Shown here: positions 22,306 to 35,312 of the stretch, piece after piece
Layout of the letters: every line of letters starts with the position of its first letter
Position numbering within the stretch: the first letter of the stretch is position 1
NCBI RefSeq assembly: GCF_007655135.1
Contig: NC_045130.1
Coordinates: forward strand, 9,052,001 to 9,116,000
Length of the DNA stretch: 64,000 nucleotides
Origin: Punica granatum
Lineage: Eukaryota; Streptophyta; Magnoliopsida; Myrtales; Lythraceae
Reading direction: 5' to 3'
Translations under genes and position numbers: made by a program
The notes under the pieces: model-generated
The model's input: only the letters and a program-made list of their open reading frames with translations
Database searches by the model: none
What the model was told of the DNA's origin: nothing

Positions 22306-25300
22306 TTACCAAGCTGCCTGCCTAATTTCGGATGTCGCTTCTTGAATTTTCTTCTTAAATGAATATAGACTTTTCTGGCCCTTAGCCTTCCAATCCACAG
22401 AGGCACTTTGCTTGAAAATTTCCGATATGGCCGTTGATCCCGTAGAATCCTTGGATGGAGTGTCATCGTACTCTGGACAGAGGAAGAAGAAGAGGGTCAG
22501 ATGATCGTTTTCTAATTGGGAAGTTGATGTCTTAAGTGATGCTTCCACTTGGAGCCACAAAATCATGACAATTGCCAGTGAAAGGAGGACATTAGGTCGA
22601 CAATGAGTGCCGAATCTCTTTTTGCAAGCAAATAGTTCTCCTGATGGAGAATCTACATCAAATGAAGATCCAGAACTATCACCATATTGCTGACTTAAAT
22701 TTCATTGATGGACTAGAAACTTAATTACCTGATGCCATGGGGAGCTGATACTGCCTTTTAAGGAACTTCGAGGCCTCCCGGTCTTTCTTATGACACAATA
22801 TCCGTATCAAAATTTGAGCATCTTCTGGGACGTTGCCACGCTTTTGTGAATCTAATCCTGACGAGATGTGTTCACTGGCATTTAGCAGCATCTGGATCAA
22901 GACATCAGTCTGCATAAAAGAACAAAGAAAGTCATCTTCCCACCTCGGCAAACTTGTTCAGTAAACTTTTTTTTTTCCAGAATCTGCAATTAGACCTGAA
23001 AGGAGTACAAGTGTAGTATATGTTCAGCAACTTTCGATTCTTGGTCCACTATTGAACGGGGAAGTCCCTCGCCTTCAGCTATAAAGAATTCCTACAAATG
23101 AAAGAACATGTATGTTCAGCTAATATTTAAAACAATAATATGATAGGTAAAGGAGGATGGACTTACCTTCAATGTATTTAGATCATCTTCCATCAGCAAA
23201 ACATCTGAATCAGAAAATGCACGAGAAGAGCCTCCATCAAGCAAGACCCAGACATAACCCTCCTGATAAATATAACCCATACGAGGTCAGATTTTGAGCA
23301 ATCTAACATAAGACTATAATATAGAATAATCAAATACCAGCGAAGCTCGACAGATGCTCAAAACGACAAGATCTCTCAAAGAATCATCCAGCACTCCACA
23401 AATATGGTCAAGGACCTGGGGATGATACAATTTTTTCAGAAACTTCATGGGATGACAGTTCTTAAAATGCATGCAAATACAAACTTGAGAGAGTTATGAT
23501 CTTACAGTATCAAACTGTGGAAGAAATCTATCTAGTCGAGCATCTTCAACAGTATCCCGGTACAACCAGAGGAGAAATGTATCTCTAAGATCCCAGAACA
23601 CCATTCTTGACCCTACAGATCAATTGAAGGATGAAACCAGTAGAGAGGTCATAAATGCATTCAGGGTGAAGCTTGAGAGACACGTCCCTTGTGAAACTTT
23701 GTAGGGAGTTCTTTTTTTTTTTTTTGAAGAAATAACTTAGTAGGAAGTTAAATATATCAATTTGATGGAAAGAACATTGAGGCAGCACTATTTGTAGTTA
23801 TTAAATATAAGATCTGTCAGCTTACCTATCAAGTCACAAATTTTTCCAATAGCATCAGTGGAAGAATCCTTTATGCAAGTGAATGTACTAACAAAGAGTT
23901 CATCAACTGTTTCATCATAAGTGAGAAAATCCTCTTCTGAACTTTCTGGAGGCTCTTCTTTCCCTGGGAGATGTTAAGAGCGAAAAAGGGTTAACTTGTC
24001 TATTGCCATCAAAGACAAATACAGATAATAACAGTCCATATACATAGATACAATCGGTTGAAGTCCGACAATGATAAAGTTGCAAAAACTCAACTGTCCT
24101 CATGTTCGTAATCGGAAAAAAAGTTTCCTTTGCCTAGTCACAAAACTTACCCAGTTTGTGATTTTCAATCGATCTCAACTCTGCCCAAGATTTTCTGAGA
24201 CCACCTTCTAATATGCCAATTTGTTTCTTAATATACTGCAAGGAGACCAAAGACGATGCAATTATGTGTGAAGAACCCAGCATGCTAACATAATGACCCT
24301 TAACATCAACCATGATTACAACCATTCACCTAAGTTAAAATTACAGTAGGTGTCATTGTATAAAATATATAGATATAAACGCTGAATCAGACAAATAGTT
24401 GAATGAAGGATTAAGCCTGCAACGTAATACATATGAAAGCTAACACTTCATTTATATGTATCCTGCTGAATGAGCAAGTGCATTTACTTGAAGAGTGTTT
24501 AATCTGATACAGAGCTTCGATATGGTTGAGGCGGCTAATTTGCCATTCACTGTGTTGTCGTTGAGGGTAAACTCTATCACCTTTCTCCTAATTATAGGGA
24601 TATTCATCTCCGTATAGCGAGTTAGAGGAGGAGCAGAGGGCAACAAATGTTTCTTGTCCACTGCAAAGCAATGAGCATAAAGTGACAACTCATCAAGAAG
24701 AAGCCGCAGGATACATAGAAGACACCAATTACAATAACTCCTGTCAGCTTTAAACAACGTAAATCACATGGCCTTCGCCCCCTCAGTTACTTCAAATTTA
24801 GATCATCATGAAAAAAGAATTATTTAGCTTACATGCTTGTGGACAAATATGCAACTGATGGGTTATTTACCTAATTGTTCAGACACTTTCAATAGGTAAG
24901 CATCCAAGCTGTGGAAAATTACAGAAAGGAGAGCCTGCAAATGAGTCATGTTCATCCGAAGATTCCACCCGAAAAATTGATCCACGGTCTGCAAGCTCAA
25001 GAAAATGAATAAATTAGACTAGAATAGATCCATAATACATTAGGCATATAAAGAGGAACAAACATAGAGAGTACATAAACATAAATCAACAAATCGAAAC
25101 AATTGGATGTCCGACTTGGGCCTATATGACATGACCGATCAATAGAAATACTCCAATACTCCAATGGGGAGGGTGAAAGAAGTCATGTAATGACTTTTAA
25201 CAACATATTTTGAAAGATTAAACTCAAAACACGACCTTAACAGTCTTTGTGTACATCTGCCAAAGTTAAATTATAGCATAAAGCAACCACAGTGCTCTCA

Positions 25301-28300
25301 CTGAGTATCTACAGCTCTGTCCCTACACAGATGTCTCAATTCTGAACATATCATTCAGCATTTACAGAGGCTACTTGGCTTTGCCCCAGTTAGAAAAGGC
25401 ATTTTTTTTGTTTCAACAGTTATGTGGCAGCGGCATCACGACGATTATTAGATACAAAATAATAAGTATGGAAAGTTATGGATAATTACGATTGACAAAC
25501 TAGTTTCAAAGTTATAATAACGTACCTCCTCTATTATCCTGAAAACTTCAACTGCCGATGCTGCCTGCTTTTGCTGAGATGATAAAGGCTCCCACTCCTG
25601 CACTTGTCCAATAAGGAATCACCTTTTTCGGTCATTTTTCTACCAGTGAAAGAATTACGTCCACAACCCTCCCACCCCTCCACCAACCCAAAAATCTGCG
25701 TCCCCTACTACCCTGATTTATTTGTATGAATAGTACATCTAACTAACTTCCATGCCATCTAGTTGCTATCCGAAGTAAACATCACTATGATATTGGTTTC
25801 ACCTCAATATCAGACGCACGTTCAATCCATTGCAAAATACGTGTATGCTGCGCAATAACCCAATCAAGAATGATTGGCCCTGCAAGTTCTTCAATCTGCA
25901 GAACGAAAATGTAGGCAATGTCAGAAATATAAAGTCAAACAAAACTATAAATCTACTGTTGTGAAAGGGAAGTGCATATATACACACACACATACACACG
26001 GATAACCATGATTTAATTAACCAATGAGGTTCTCTACAGATATGCAGAAGTTGAAAAAAACAGGATTTGCGCAACATTGTTCCAAAAGTTCATTTTTAAC
26101 AAAATGTCACTTCCTCAACATGTACAGGATCCACTATCTACAAAGGATCAAATAGGATAACAAATACCATGATTTAACTTGCATAGAAAATATGATTTCC
26201 CATGCTACGAAAGGTGCATTGAATTAGGGGAGGGGGCGGAAAAAAGGAAAATGATTGTCAACCATCTAGAAATCAGCTCTGGCATGACTGATGATCAAAA
26301 CAGTAAGTGTACCCACTAAAGTATAAATTACTAAACTGCTAATGATAAAGAGTTGAGCGACTTTGATCAAGAAAAAGTGAGGGGGGAGAATCGATTTATC
26401 ATAACAGAAAAACTTGGAGCAAGAAATAGTGAAGGGGGGGGGGGGGAGGAATCAGTTTATTATAACAGAAAAACTTGTATGAAAAAGGAAAACCTTATAA
26501 TGGTCCAGTTCCTGGATCAACATCCTGTCTTCTTCACATGCAGACATATACAAACATGTAAGACCATGATCAAACATATTAGCTGCTGAAAGCACCGATC
26601 TAACATCCTCAGAGACGCATGACAATTTCTCTAGGTAAGGTCCCTGCATATGAAAAAATCAGAAGCACAAAAAGATTTGGGAAGCAAAATACCAACAAAA
26701 ATGGAAGGGATAAGAATTAACGTATGACAAAGTCAAACCAGTCGTTCTCCATAAAATTTGTTGAGTTTTCTGGCTGAAATTATCCCAGCTTCAGGACACC
26801 AACTACGAAGTTCTGGGTAGAAAATGCTAAACTCCCTCTTGGCCACCGAGTGTAGTTCATTAGCAAGTAAAGCGAGAGGATGCATTTTTTCCATTTTGGA
26901 TTCCAAATCAACAGCACTCGCTACCTACCAAATGAATTTGATCTTATGTGACTAATTTGGAAAGCCAATAATATACATGTAAACGAATATATATTATCGA
27001 TGGAAGTATATAAGTGGCTCACCCGACAATACTCAGCCTCAATGGAACTCTCTACGTAACTCTTGAGTTTTCTCGTAGCACTTTTGTCCGAAGTATTTAA
27101 CTTGATGAGCTACATATATGAATCCATTTTCACAAAAATACCAGTTGTCAACACTACAAATCCTCAAAGCAGATCCAAGGGATTTTGACATTTTCTTCAT
27201 TATCAAAATCTAATATGATATCAAACTATACTCAAATAAAAGCATGAAAACCCCACATAAAAAGCTTCTGTGCAGGTATTTGAACTTGGATTCTTCTCTA
27301 TGGTGTGATGCGATTATTGCTTCTAAATTTGGTAATACAAATATCTTTTTATAACTTGATGGATGATAATTAATACATTTAGCCTTGATTCTGAGAAGAA
27401 GTTTGCATGCTTAACTTTCAATCCCTAACTTGTAAATTGCTTAAAATATGTTATGCCTAGGATGTAGAGAATTTGATTTGGAGAAATTAATGATTGTCCC
27501 AATATGCATAGATATCTCTATGGCCTAGTCTGCCATAAAAATGACGAAACTGAGAGTTCGACATTGTGCAGCACACATTTAAGCTTCATAAACAAACTTC
27601 CTGTAGAGAGACAGCATTAGGCCTTGCAGAAACAAGCATAATTTAGCCAGTTTTGAACACCACTTTATTACCATTCAACCAAACATTTACCATGTTGATC
27701 AAACCAAATGAGTCAAAAGAATGTCTAAGTTCTATGGATGTTCAACTTAATCTTACTGACCAGAGCATTTATAAATTGCTTTCTTTCAAAGGCGTGTATT
27801 TTTCCAGAGCTTTCCCCTACCTAGAGCTACCAGAGATCTCTTCTTCTAAGGACCAGTAAGTAGATGCTCACATTAGATGTTCCAGTTGTACTAGAACATG
27901 GAAGATGAATTTCTTCTTGGATTTCATAAACTGACCTTAATTCCAACATAATCATCCATCACAGGAACTCCAGTTATTGACACAAGGGTCATCACCCTCC
28001 TAAAATTAGAGGTTTCCTGAAAAAAAATTTCATAATTAGCGCATCCCTCACAAAATACAATTTGCGGAGTATTGAAATTTGAAAATGTGGACAAATCCAT
28101 TGTGAACAGTGAATTTGGCATAGCCAGCATATATTCACAATTTTACTGAAAGATACAGATTTACATTCAAATAATGCAGGAAGCAAACATATTCCGAAGA
28201 CCACTTTCAGCAGAAGATGAGGTAAGCTAATAAAAATTTTAAAACGCTACCTTTCTGAAATGCTGATGATAATCTTGCAATTTACTGTCACACCAGATGC

Positions 28301-31300
28301 TTATAGAGTGAAAAATAGCCTCTACAAGACTCAAGTTTCTCTCAGTACCGTTGCATTGCCATGAACATTTAAGGGCATTTACATAAGGGTCTTCATTCTG
28401 GTCGCCACCTTCATCACTAAGAACTCTCTCTAGCTTGAAGATCACATACTCTAGCAGTGAAGGTTCTTGTGTCGCCAAAAACTTCAATTAGAAAGCAAAC
28501 GAATTATGCAATTACTGAATAGATTGATAACAGTTGTAAGTACACAATTAATATACCTACACATATTAAGCCCAATCAACTCAACTGGGAAATTTATCCT
28601 ATCCCCAAAAGGCAAAGTGCAGTAAAAGAAAATATATCAAGGCTATATACAGAAATTATCTCGTTTTATTAATTTTGTTGGATTGGTAATGAACAAAATT
28701 TCTGGCATTATATAGCAAAGAGGCACAAGTTAAAATCCCTTAGCAATTTTCTTAACGATAAATACATAGAATTCCAATGATATGAACAGAATGAATGTAC
28801 ATATCTTTACTAGGATGTCTATAATTATGTCTACAAGCGGCCTTTCCATGCTACAAATGGATTGCTAAGTGAAGTATGTGAATAATATTGACCTTAATAT
28901 ATAACAACTTGACAGTGGATTAAAACAATGAGTTATTAGTCTCTATAAATAATAAAAAGATTTAAAGTTTACGCAATAAATAATTTAATCAAACCTCTGC
29001 CACCCTCCATGGGACATGCAATTACTTTGATCATGTTAATCTATCAATGTTAAAATGACAGAAAAAGAGAAGAGACATTAAATTGGGAGGAAGAGGGAGA
29101 AAAAAGGCAAGAGAAGTTGGTGAATTGGGTTGGCAGTTATTTCTCAAATTACTCGTCTCTTTAAATATAGTGGTTGAATTAACTAGAAATGATGTGCCAA
29201 TGAACTTTGTTGGAATGAGAAAATGAGACAGACACAAAGCTTCTCCTATCTAGTAGTATAGAAGATATGCACGTATATTCATGCGAAACATAAGAGGAAC
29301 GTCTGAGATATATCATACCTGTTGGAAACAGAGCCAGATATATAAGACTTCATGCAACTTCTCCGTGATGCCTAAAGTAGACCAGGTTATCCGCACAAGT
29401 TCTAGAATTTCATCTGCTTCCTAGTAAAGTAAGAGTTGTCAAACTAAGCAGCTGCAGACAACAGTAATCCACATAATAATAAATAAAGATAAAGGTACCT
29501 CTATGAGATGGCCCTCATCAAGGATATCAAATACGCCAAGAAGAAGTTTTTCATAAAGTCTAATATTCAGGTGATATACAGCAGTCCAGTAGTAGGTTTC
29601 ACTTTCAAAACCAAACTTTCCAGGTAGAGATGACAACTTTGTAATAACCTGCCAAACAGCTGACAGAACCTCAGCACGTTCAGATAGAGACATCGTTGAA
29701 CTGCATTCCTGCAATTTGGAGCAAAGCTATGACATCATCAAAAGATATTGACAAAGCGAAGTTTTTGATAGGATTTTATTTATCAGGGCATTGTAAATCT
29801 ACGAACATCTAAAACTGTATATCGAGAAAGAAGAAAATGACTATAGATTTGGGGGGTGGGGAGGAAGGGGGACACTGTAGATTAAGAAGAGGAAAATATG
29901 CCTTCTGATCTCTAGTTCTTGCAAGAGAAGTTCTGGCGACCTGACGCTCGTTCTCTGTAAGATCAGCACAGGAATTGATAATTTCTTCCAACATGCTTAG
30001 CTGAAGACAAACAGGAAACAACAGTAAAAAAGCCACCATCAAGTCAGTCTATTATCATTAAAAATACAGCTCCAGAGCTAGAAAATCCCAAATGTTTCTA
30101 AGCAACTATTCTAGCATATTAGAAAGAGATCCCAATTCAACATGGCATCCACTCTCTCAAGGAGATAAACATTAAAACTGCAGTTTCAGGAGTAACATTC
30201 CTCTGCAACCATTTTTAGCCAAGTGTTGCTTTGTTGGGTTTGAAATTTACAATACGAAAGGACAAAAAAAGGAGTAGAAGCATTACTCTATATCCAGCAG
30301 GCACTGCTATAGCTGGTAATCAATCATCAATGGAGAAAAGAAGAAAAAGAAGTTCATGTATGAAAGTTGAGGGGCCATTGCCAACTATCGTAATAGTTTA
30401 AGCTTGTTGGATGAAGCTGTAATTTGTTACCAATTAGCTAACATCACAAAAGAAAAACAAGCAAATAAGAGCTGAAAGGTTGGCCTATCCACCGTGTGGA
30501 AGCAGAACAGGAAAACTTTTAGCCTCTCTTTTTTTTCTTTTTTTTTTCCAGCGATAAAGATAGAAGAACCCATTAAGAAACACTGAGAAGACGAAAACTA
30601 AGCATGTAGAAAAAAAATAAAGCCAAAAGAAAAGCCTATCACTAACAAAGAAAAAGAAGCCGGTAAATTCTAGTAATACATGAATCTACCATCTATACTC
30701 CTGTCTTTACCAAAAATTTACATCTATAAACCAGCTACATTGAAACATGTAGGCTTTTAAAAACTAGGACGACGATATACTGCAAGCCCAGAACAGCATA
30801 ATAAGGCTAGTTAACTAAGGTCAAAAACTAAGCCGCCAACTGCCGGCTGGTAGCAACTAATACTATAGCAGGTCTGCCTTACCCACATCAATCGCTGTCC
30901 CTAGAAATAAAGCCAACAACTGGTATAACCAAAAAAATAAAAAATAAAAAAGACCAATGAAATTTGAGTCACCATGCCATCTCATACTTCCAGAAGATAG
31001 GACTGATATGATAGATCTTACAAGAAAAGACAATGGCGCATCGGATGTACCTGTCTACTCTTCCACTGCACACAGTATTTTTCATTAGAGAAATCTGACT
31101 CATGAATGTCATGCAAAAGACCCAAGGAGATCTGAGGTACATCAATTCGCCCATTTCTACTTTCAGCAAACTGTGTCAACCTCCGTTTAATGTACAAATC
31201 CATTGCTTCCGAAATCTAGTAATAGAATGAAGTTTTGCAATTTAGTCAGCACAAGAAAGAACAAGAAATAAGTATTGGTCATGCAACTGAAACTAAATGC

Positions 31301-33721
31301 TGACTGAATAACTCATCCTCAAGACAGAAGTTAGTTCTTCACACATCAGTTTTGTCTAAGCTTCCCTTTATATAAAGTGGCAGAATTCTCAAAATTCTTC
31401 TTCGTTCTTTTCCCAGAACGTTTCACACTTATCTTGATTTCTATATGTTTGACAACCTATATTATAGATTTATAGACTGCAAGCATTTATATTCCATGCA
31501 CCACTTGTGGCATTCTCTGAAAAGCTCTCCCCTTTTCAAACAAAATCAGTATCTTCATGGTCTAGCCAATTTATGAGCATAATCATCCTCTCTCTTTTCC
31601 TCTATATTTTAATCAGCTTAATATCCACTGACCTTGCATGCTCTACTTGGTCAATTGTCGATAATGGATTTGCAATGACAAAGTAACATGAAATTTAGGA
31701 CAATGTAAAAAAATAGCCTAAAATTCGGGCATATTCTTGTTCTTAGTGCCAGGACTCAAGTAACATATTGCAAAGAAATTAATAGCCCTTGGATAATAAA
31801 ATTATAGCATTGCTTGCATTTTAAACATTTAGAAATGAAATGTGATTGATTAACACAAACTTTACCTTATTATGAGTGCGATGCTAAATAATACAATGTA
31901 ATGTCAAAACAAAGATAATATATGAGAAGACTATGCAATCTAGTGCCAAATCACATACTCGAGCTCAGCAACTTTTATGAGATAGGCAAACAAGCAATAG
32001 TATGACGAGTCAATTGTTGGGTACGCTGATGTAAAAGAGAGAAACAGGATGCTATCCCACAATAAGAAGGATAATTTCTTGCCTCCATCTGAGTGCGGAG
32101 AGTATTTATGAGCTCCAAATGTCTATGAAGAGGTTGAGGTTCCACATGCATTCTATTCTTTTTGCTCTTCATAGCCGACAAAAGTCTCGAACCTTTTTCT
32201 TTTTTCTTCTCCTGAACAAGTAGGTCCATCCTGGTTATTGAAACAGCAAGTCTTATGATTCAGTCCAGGAGGATGGTAAGATGTAGAATGAAAGGCCGGA
32301 ATACAAATCTAAACATACTAAATAAATATCAATGAAAATTGAGATAATAGAGATGTCCCAGAAGAGGAGAGAGTACCCATTGAAAACCATAGATGCAAGT
32401 AATATTTCGTAGGCTGATCCTTGCAGGTCATCATCAGACAATCCTTCAAAATTCTGAAGCTATGTATCAGTTTTCCAAAATGGTGCAGATGTCAAAATTC
32501 ATCATAAAAATAAGATAATGCAGACACCAGCATCTTCCATTAGCCATTTTTCTGTCTTTGTGGTTTCTATCATACTAATTGAAGAACAGTTCAAAATCCA
32601 TAATCTTCATTGATTAAAATTTTGCAGGACGAATCATACTAACATAACAAACAACTACCTGTTACCAGGCATGGTAATCCTAGCGAAGGAACTTTGCCAT
32701 CTGCAAGCTTCAAAGGTGTAAATGAGGCCTCTTGATATGTAAAACCATCATTATCTCTACCCTCAGAATTTGGTAGAGAAGTTGAAGCAGGATTGGTGCT
32801 ACGCATTACATCAGGTCGAGGAGGCACACGTCGAGGTGGAGATCCAGACAGGTCAGGATCCGTAATTAAAAAAAAGGAATTCTTCAGTTGCAAATGCATC
32901 TGCCAGAGAAAACAAGAATACATGAACTAACGAGAAAATATCAAGTCATACGCTACAAATTTAGATAAATTTTCAGTGCCCTGTAGGAGAAATGCAGCAA
33001 TAGATTATAGCAGGAAAAGTTTTTTAACAAACCCGACGAATATTTGTAGAGAATAAACTTGCCCTCCAAAATTGTAAGGCAAAACTTTCTCGTTTAAATT
33101 ATCCATTTCAATTTTTATATTTTTGCTTTTATTTTCTCTCTTTTGGCCTAGAGCTTGACTATGTCCTTCAAACAATATATATTACTGAGAAGGGAAAAAC
33201 CATAACAAGTGGCGTTTCCAAATACAAGTAAAGCTTGTCATGTATGTTTCAGCATTGAAAACTACAAGGCACACAATTATCGAACCATAGACACGCAATG
33301 AATTCGGAACAAGCATATGCTCGGCGCTAAAATAGGAGATTCAGTAGCGTCCTCACCGAAATTGGATAAGCGGATTCACGGTGGTACTGCTCCGTCGCTT
33401 CGGCAATATCGAAAACTCCGCCTAGTAACACAAACAACACAAAACAAACAAACACGGCCAGTTCAGTAACAGCAAACTATTACAGCTCGGCTGAAACTCC
33501 GTTCTGAGCTAAGCTACAGCGGAATTCAGCTGAAGTTCACGCCAATACTCACCGGATTGTAGGCGGCTGAGGACATAATCAGCACTGATAGTGTCTAAAT
33601 CGACGTCGGAGAGAGAGGAGGCGGCAAGGCCAGCTGGCGACGATGATGAGGAGGAGGAAATCAGGTACTCCAAAAGCTTCCGGCGATCGCGGCGGTACTG
33701 ATGGAGCAGAGAAGGCTCCAT
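22306..33721 (-). CDS. Protein unc-13 homolog (DUF810/MUN domain), 26 exons
   Basis: A plant MUN-domain protein of the At4g11670/PATROL1 family, 1,134 residues. PATROL1 helps deliver a proton pump to the plasma membrane, so a role in vesicle tethering is inferred. Key segments: HQYRRDRRKLLEYL at the N-terminus, FFLITDPDLSGSPPRR, GLSDDDLQGSAYEILLAS, ETYYWTAVYHLNIRLYEKLL and FFIAEGEGLP. Exons in transcript order: 33721-33553, 33421-33357, 32899-32659, 32443-32377, 32230-32083, 31215-31051, 30000-29902, 29708-29499, 29420-29319, 28481-28251, 28016-27936, 27109-27023, 26924-26739, 26643-26494, 25895-25803, 25597-25526, 24988-24871, 24660-24488, 24235-24151, 23963-23826, 23612-23506, 23415-23338, 23262-23167, 23091-22996, 22909-22729, 22472-22306. 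All phases agree and the frame is open throughout. Exons 5 and 7 end at GC rather than GT donors. The first ATG fits the family start. Confidence 0.93.
26387..26478. repeat. Short direct repeat with G run inside an unc-13-like intron
   Basis: ATAACAGAAAAACTTG occurs twice, separated by a 13-G run at 26434-26446, in the intron between exons 14 and 15. Confidence 0.7.
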
Positions 33722-33780
33722 AGCTGCGGGCTGCTATGGTGAGCTGCGGTACTGACGAAGGAACCGAAGGATGTCTTCAC

Positions 33781-33782
<2 letters not shown>

Positions 33783-33822
<40 letters not shown>
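33783..33822. repeat. (GA)n microsatellite in the unc-13-like 5' region
   Basis: Twenty dinucleotide units, read as CT on the coding strand, begin 62 bp upstream of the start codon and probably lie in the leader. CT-rich leaders are common in plant genes. Confidence 0.9.
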
Positions 33823-33824
<2 letters not shown>

Positions 33825-34834
33825 CAGTGATGAAAAAGAAGAAGGCGCCCTTGGAATGACTTTTCATCTTTTTGCAGCGTTCATTTCAACATTGGGCTCG
33901 GAGAGGGGACGAATGTCTTTATGCTTTGTTTGAAATTTTCGAAATTATTTATCCAGAAAAGGAGAAAATCTCGGACTTTAATTAGCAAAAAGTAAAAATA
34001 AATGTTTTGGATCAGAAAATTACATTTATATTTATTCAAAAGGGAGGCCCATAACTCTAACCAGATGAGCCCGTAACCGGGAAACGGCCCTAGTGGCTGA
34101 GCCCATGTATGCGTCTCCTTACAACGACACAACTTAACTCCATTTAAATAAAATAAATCATACTCCGTTTAACTCCACTTTAATTTTTTTCTCAATTTAA
34201 CAATATAATCATTATTTTATTTTTTTCTTCAATTTAATAATAAATTCTCCCACGTACTTTTTCTTAACCATTATTACAATTAATTTTTAACACGAAATTA
34301 TTTTAACTATTCATTATTTTTCCTTCAATTCAACAACATAATTATTACATTTTTATCTTTCTCTTCAATTTAATAATAAATTCTCTTACATATTTTTTTT
34401 ACTCATTATTACAATCAATCTTTTAATAATAAATTTTCCAAACTACGTTTGTCTTCATTCCATGAAGTTTAATAGAATCATACTCTACTTCATTACCAAA
34501 CGTCATCTAATATTTTCTTACTTTTGGCTACAGATAGGCTCATGATCCTAGTAAAAAATAAAAAAGGAAAAAGAGAAAAAAAAAATAATAATAATAATAA
34601 TAATAATGTAAAGTCTTACAAATGAATTCATAATATTTCTGTTTCAAATATTAGAGGATAAATTTCATTACATTGAATTCATTTCGTTTGTTATAATTAA
34701 TTAGGCCTACGAAAACATTTTGTCGCGTAATTTCACATCGAATGATGCCTTTTTCAAAGTTTCCTGTCAATCTATGATGATTTCTTTGGCGATGCATACC
34801 TATGTATGTATCATGTCGAAAGAGTTACCTTAGT
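33823..34834. other. Intergenic DNA with an AT-rich family F MITE copy
   Basis: From about 34140 to 34510 the DNA has the family F blocks (CAATTTAATAATAAATTCTC and ATTACAATYAATYTT, each repeated). An (ATA)n run spans 34586-34607. No gene seen. Confidence 0.55.
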
Positions 34835-35075
34835 TTACCATCTTTAATTAAAATAGTTGGTTAAGCACTAAAGTTCTGTTATTGCAATTTTGGCACTTCA
34901 TTTGGAACTGGCTTGACAACTTGGAGAGGGCAGATATAGAGTCATCAACATGAGGTCTCCCTCATTCTTCCACTTTATCCTCATCGAGCACTATAGTTGT
35001 TTTCTTATGGGTTTTTTTTTTTTTTGGGCCCATTTTTCTCTTGGCACCATCAGTTTCTTCGCTGGAAACATAATA
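34835..35075 (+). repeat. Direct repeat flanking the copia element, left copy
   Basis: About 240 bp matching 38645-38885 in order: TTTACCATCTTTA, GTTGGTT(A/G)AGC, ACAATTTTGGCA-like, TTCATTTGGAA, TCTCCCTCATT and TTTGATCCTCATCG-like blocks. See the right copy. Confidence 0.7.
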
Positions 35076-35312
35076 ATTTTCAAAATTTTTATTCTTAGTT
35101 TTTCTTATAGGGATTGAAGTTGCCATTTTTCTCTTGTGATCATGTCAGAAGGATGATGCCATGGGGAGGTATTCCCCGTGCAATAATTTCTCCACGGGGA
35201 GTGGCTTATAAGCAAATGTTGCGCGGACTGCTATGTGTGTGTAGTGCCAGTTATTTTCCTGCCATGCAATTTCTTCATGGCCGATCCTGAACATGTCCAA
35301 GAATAATATGAA

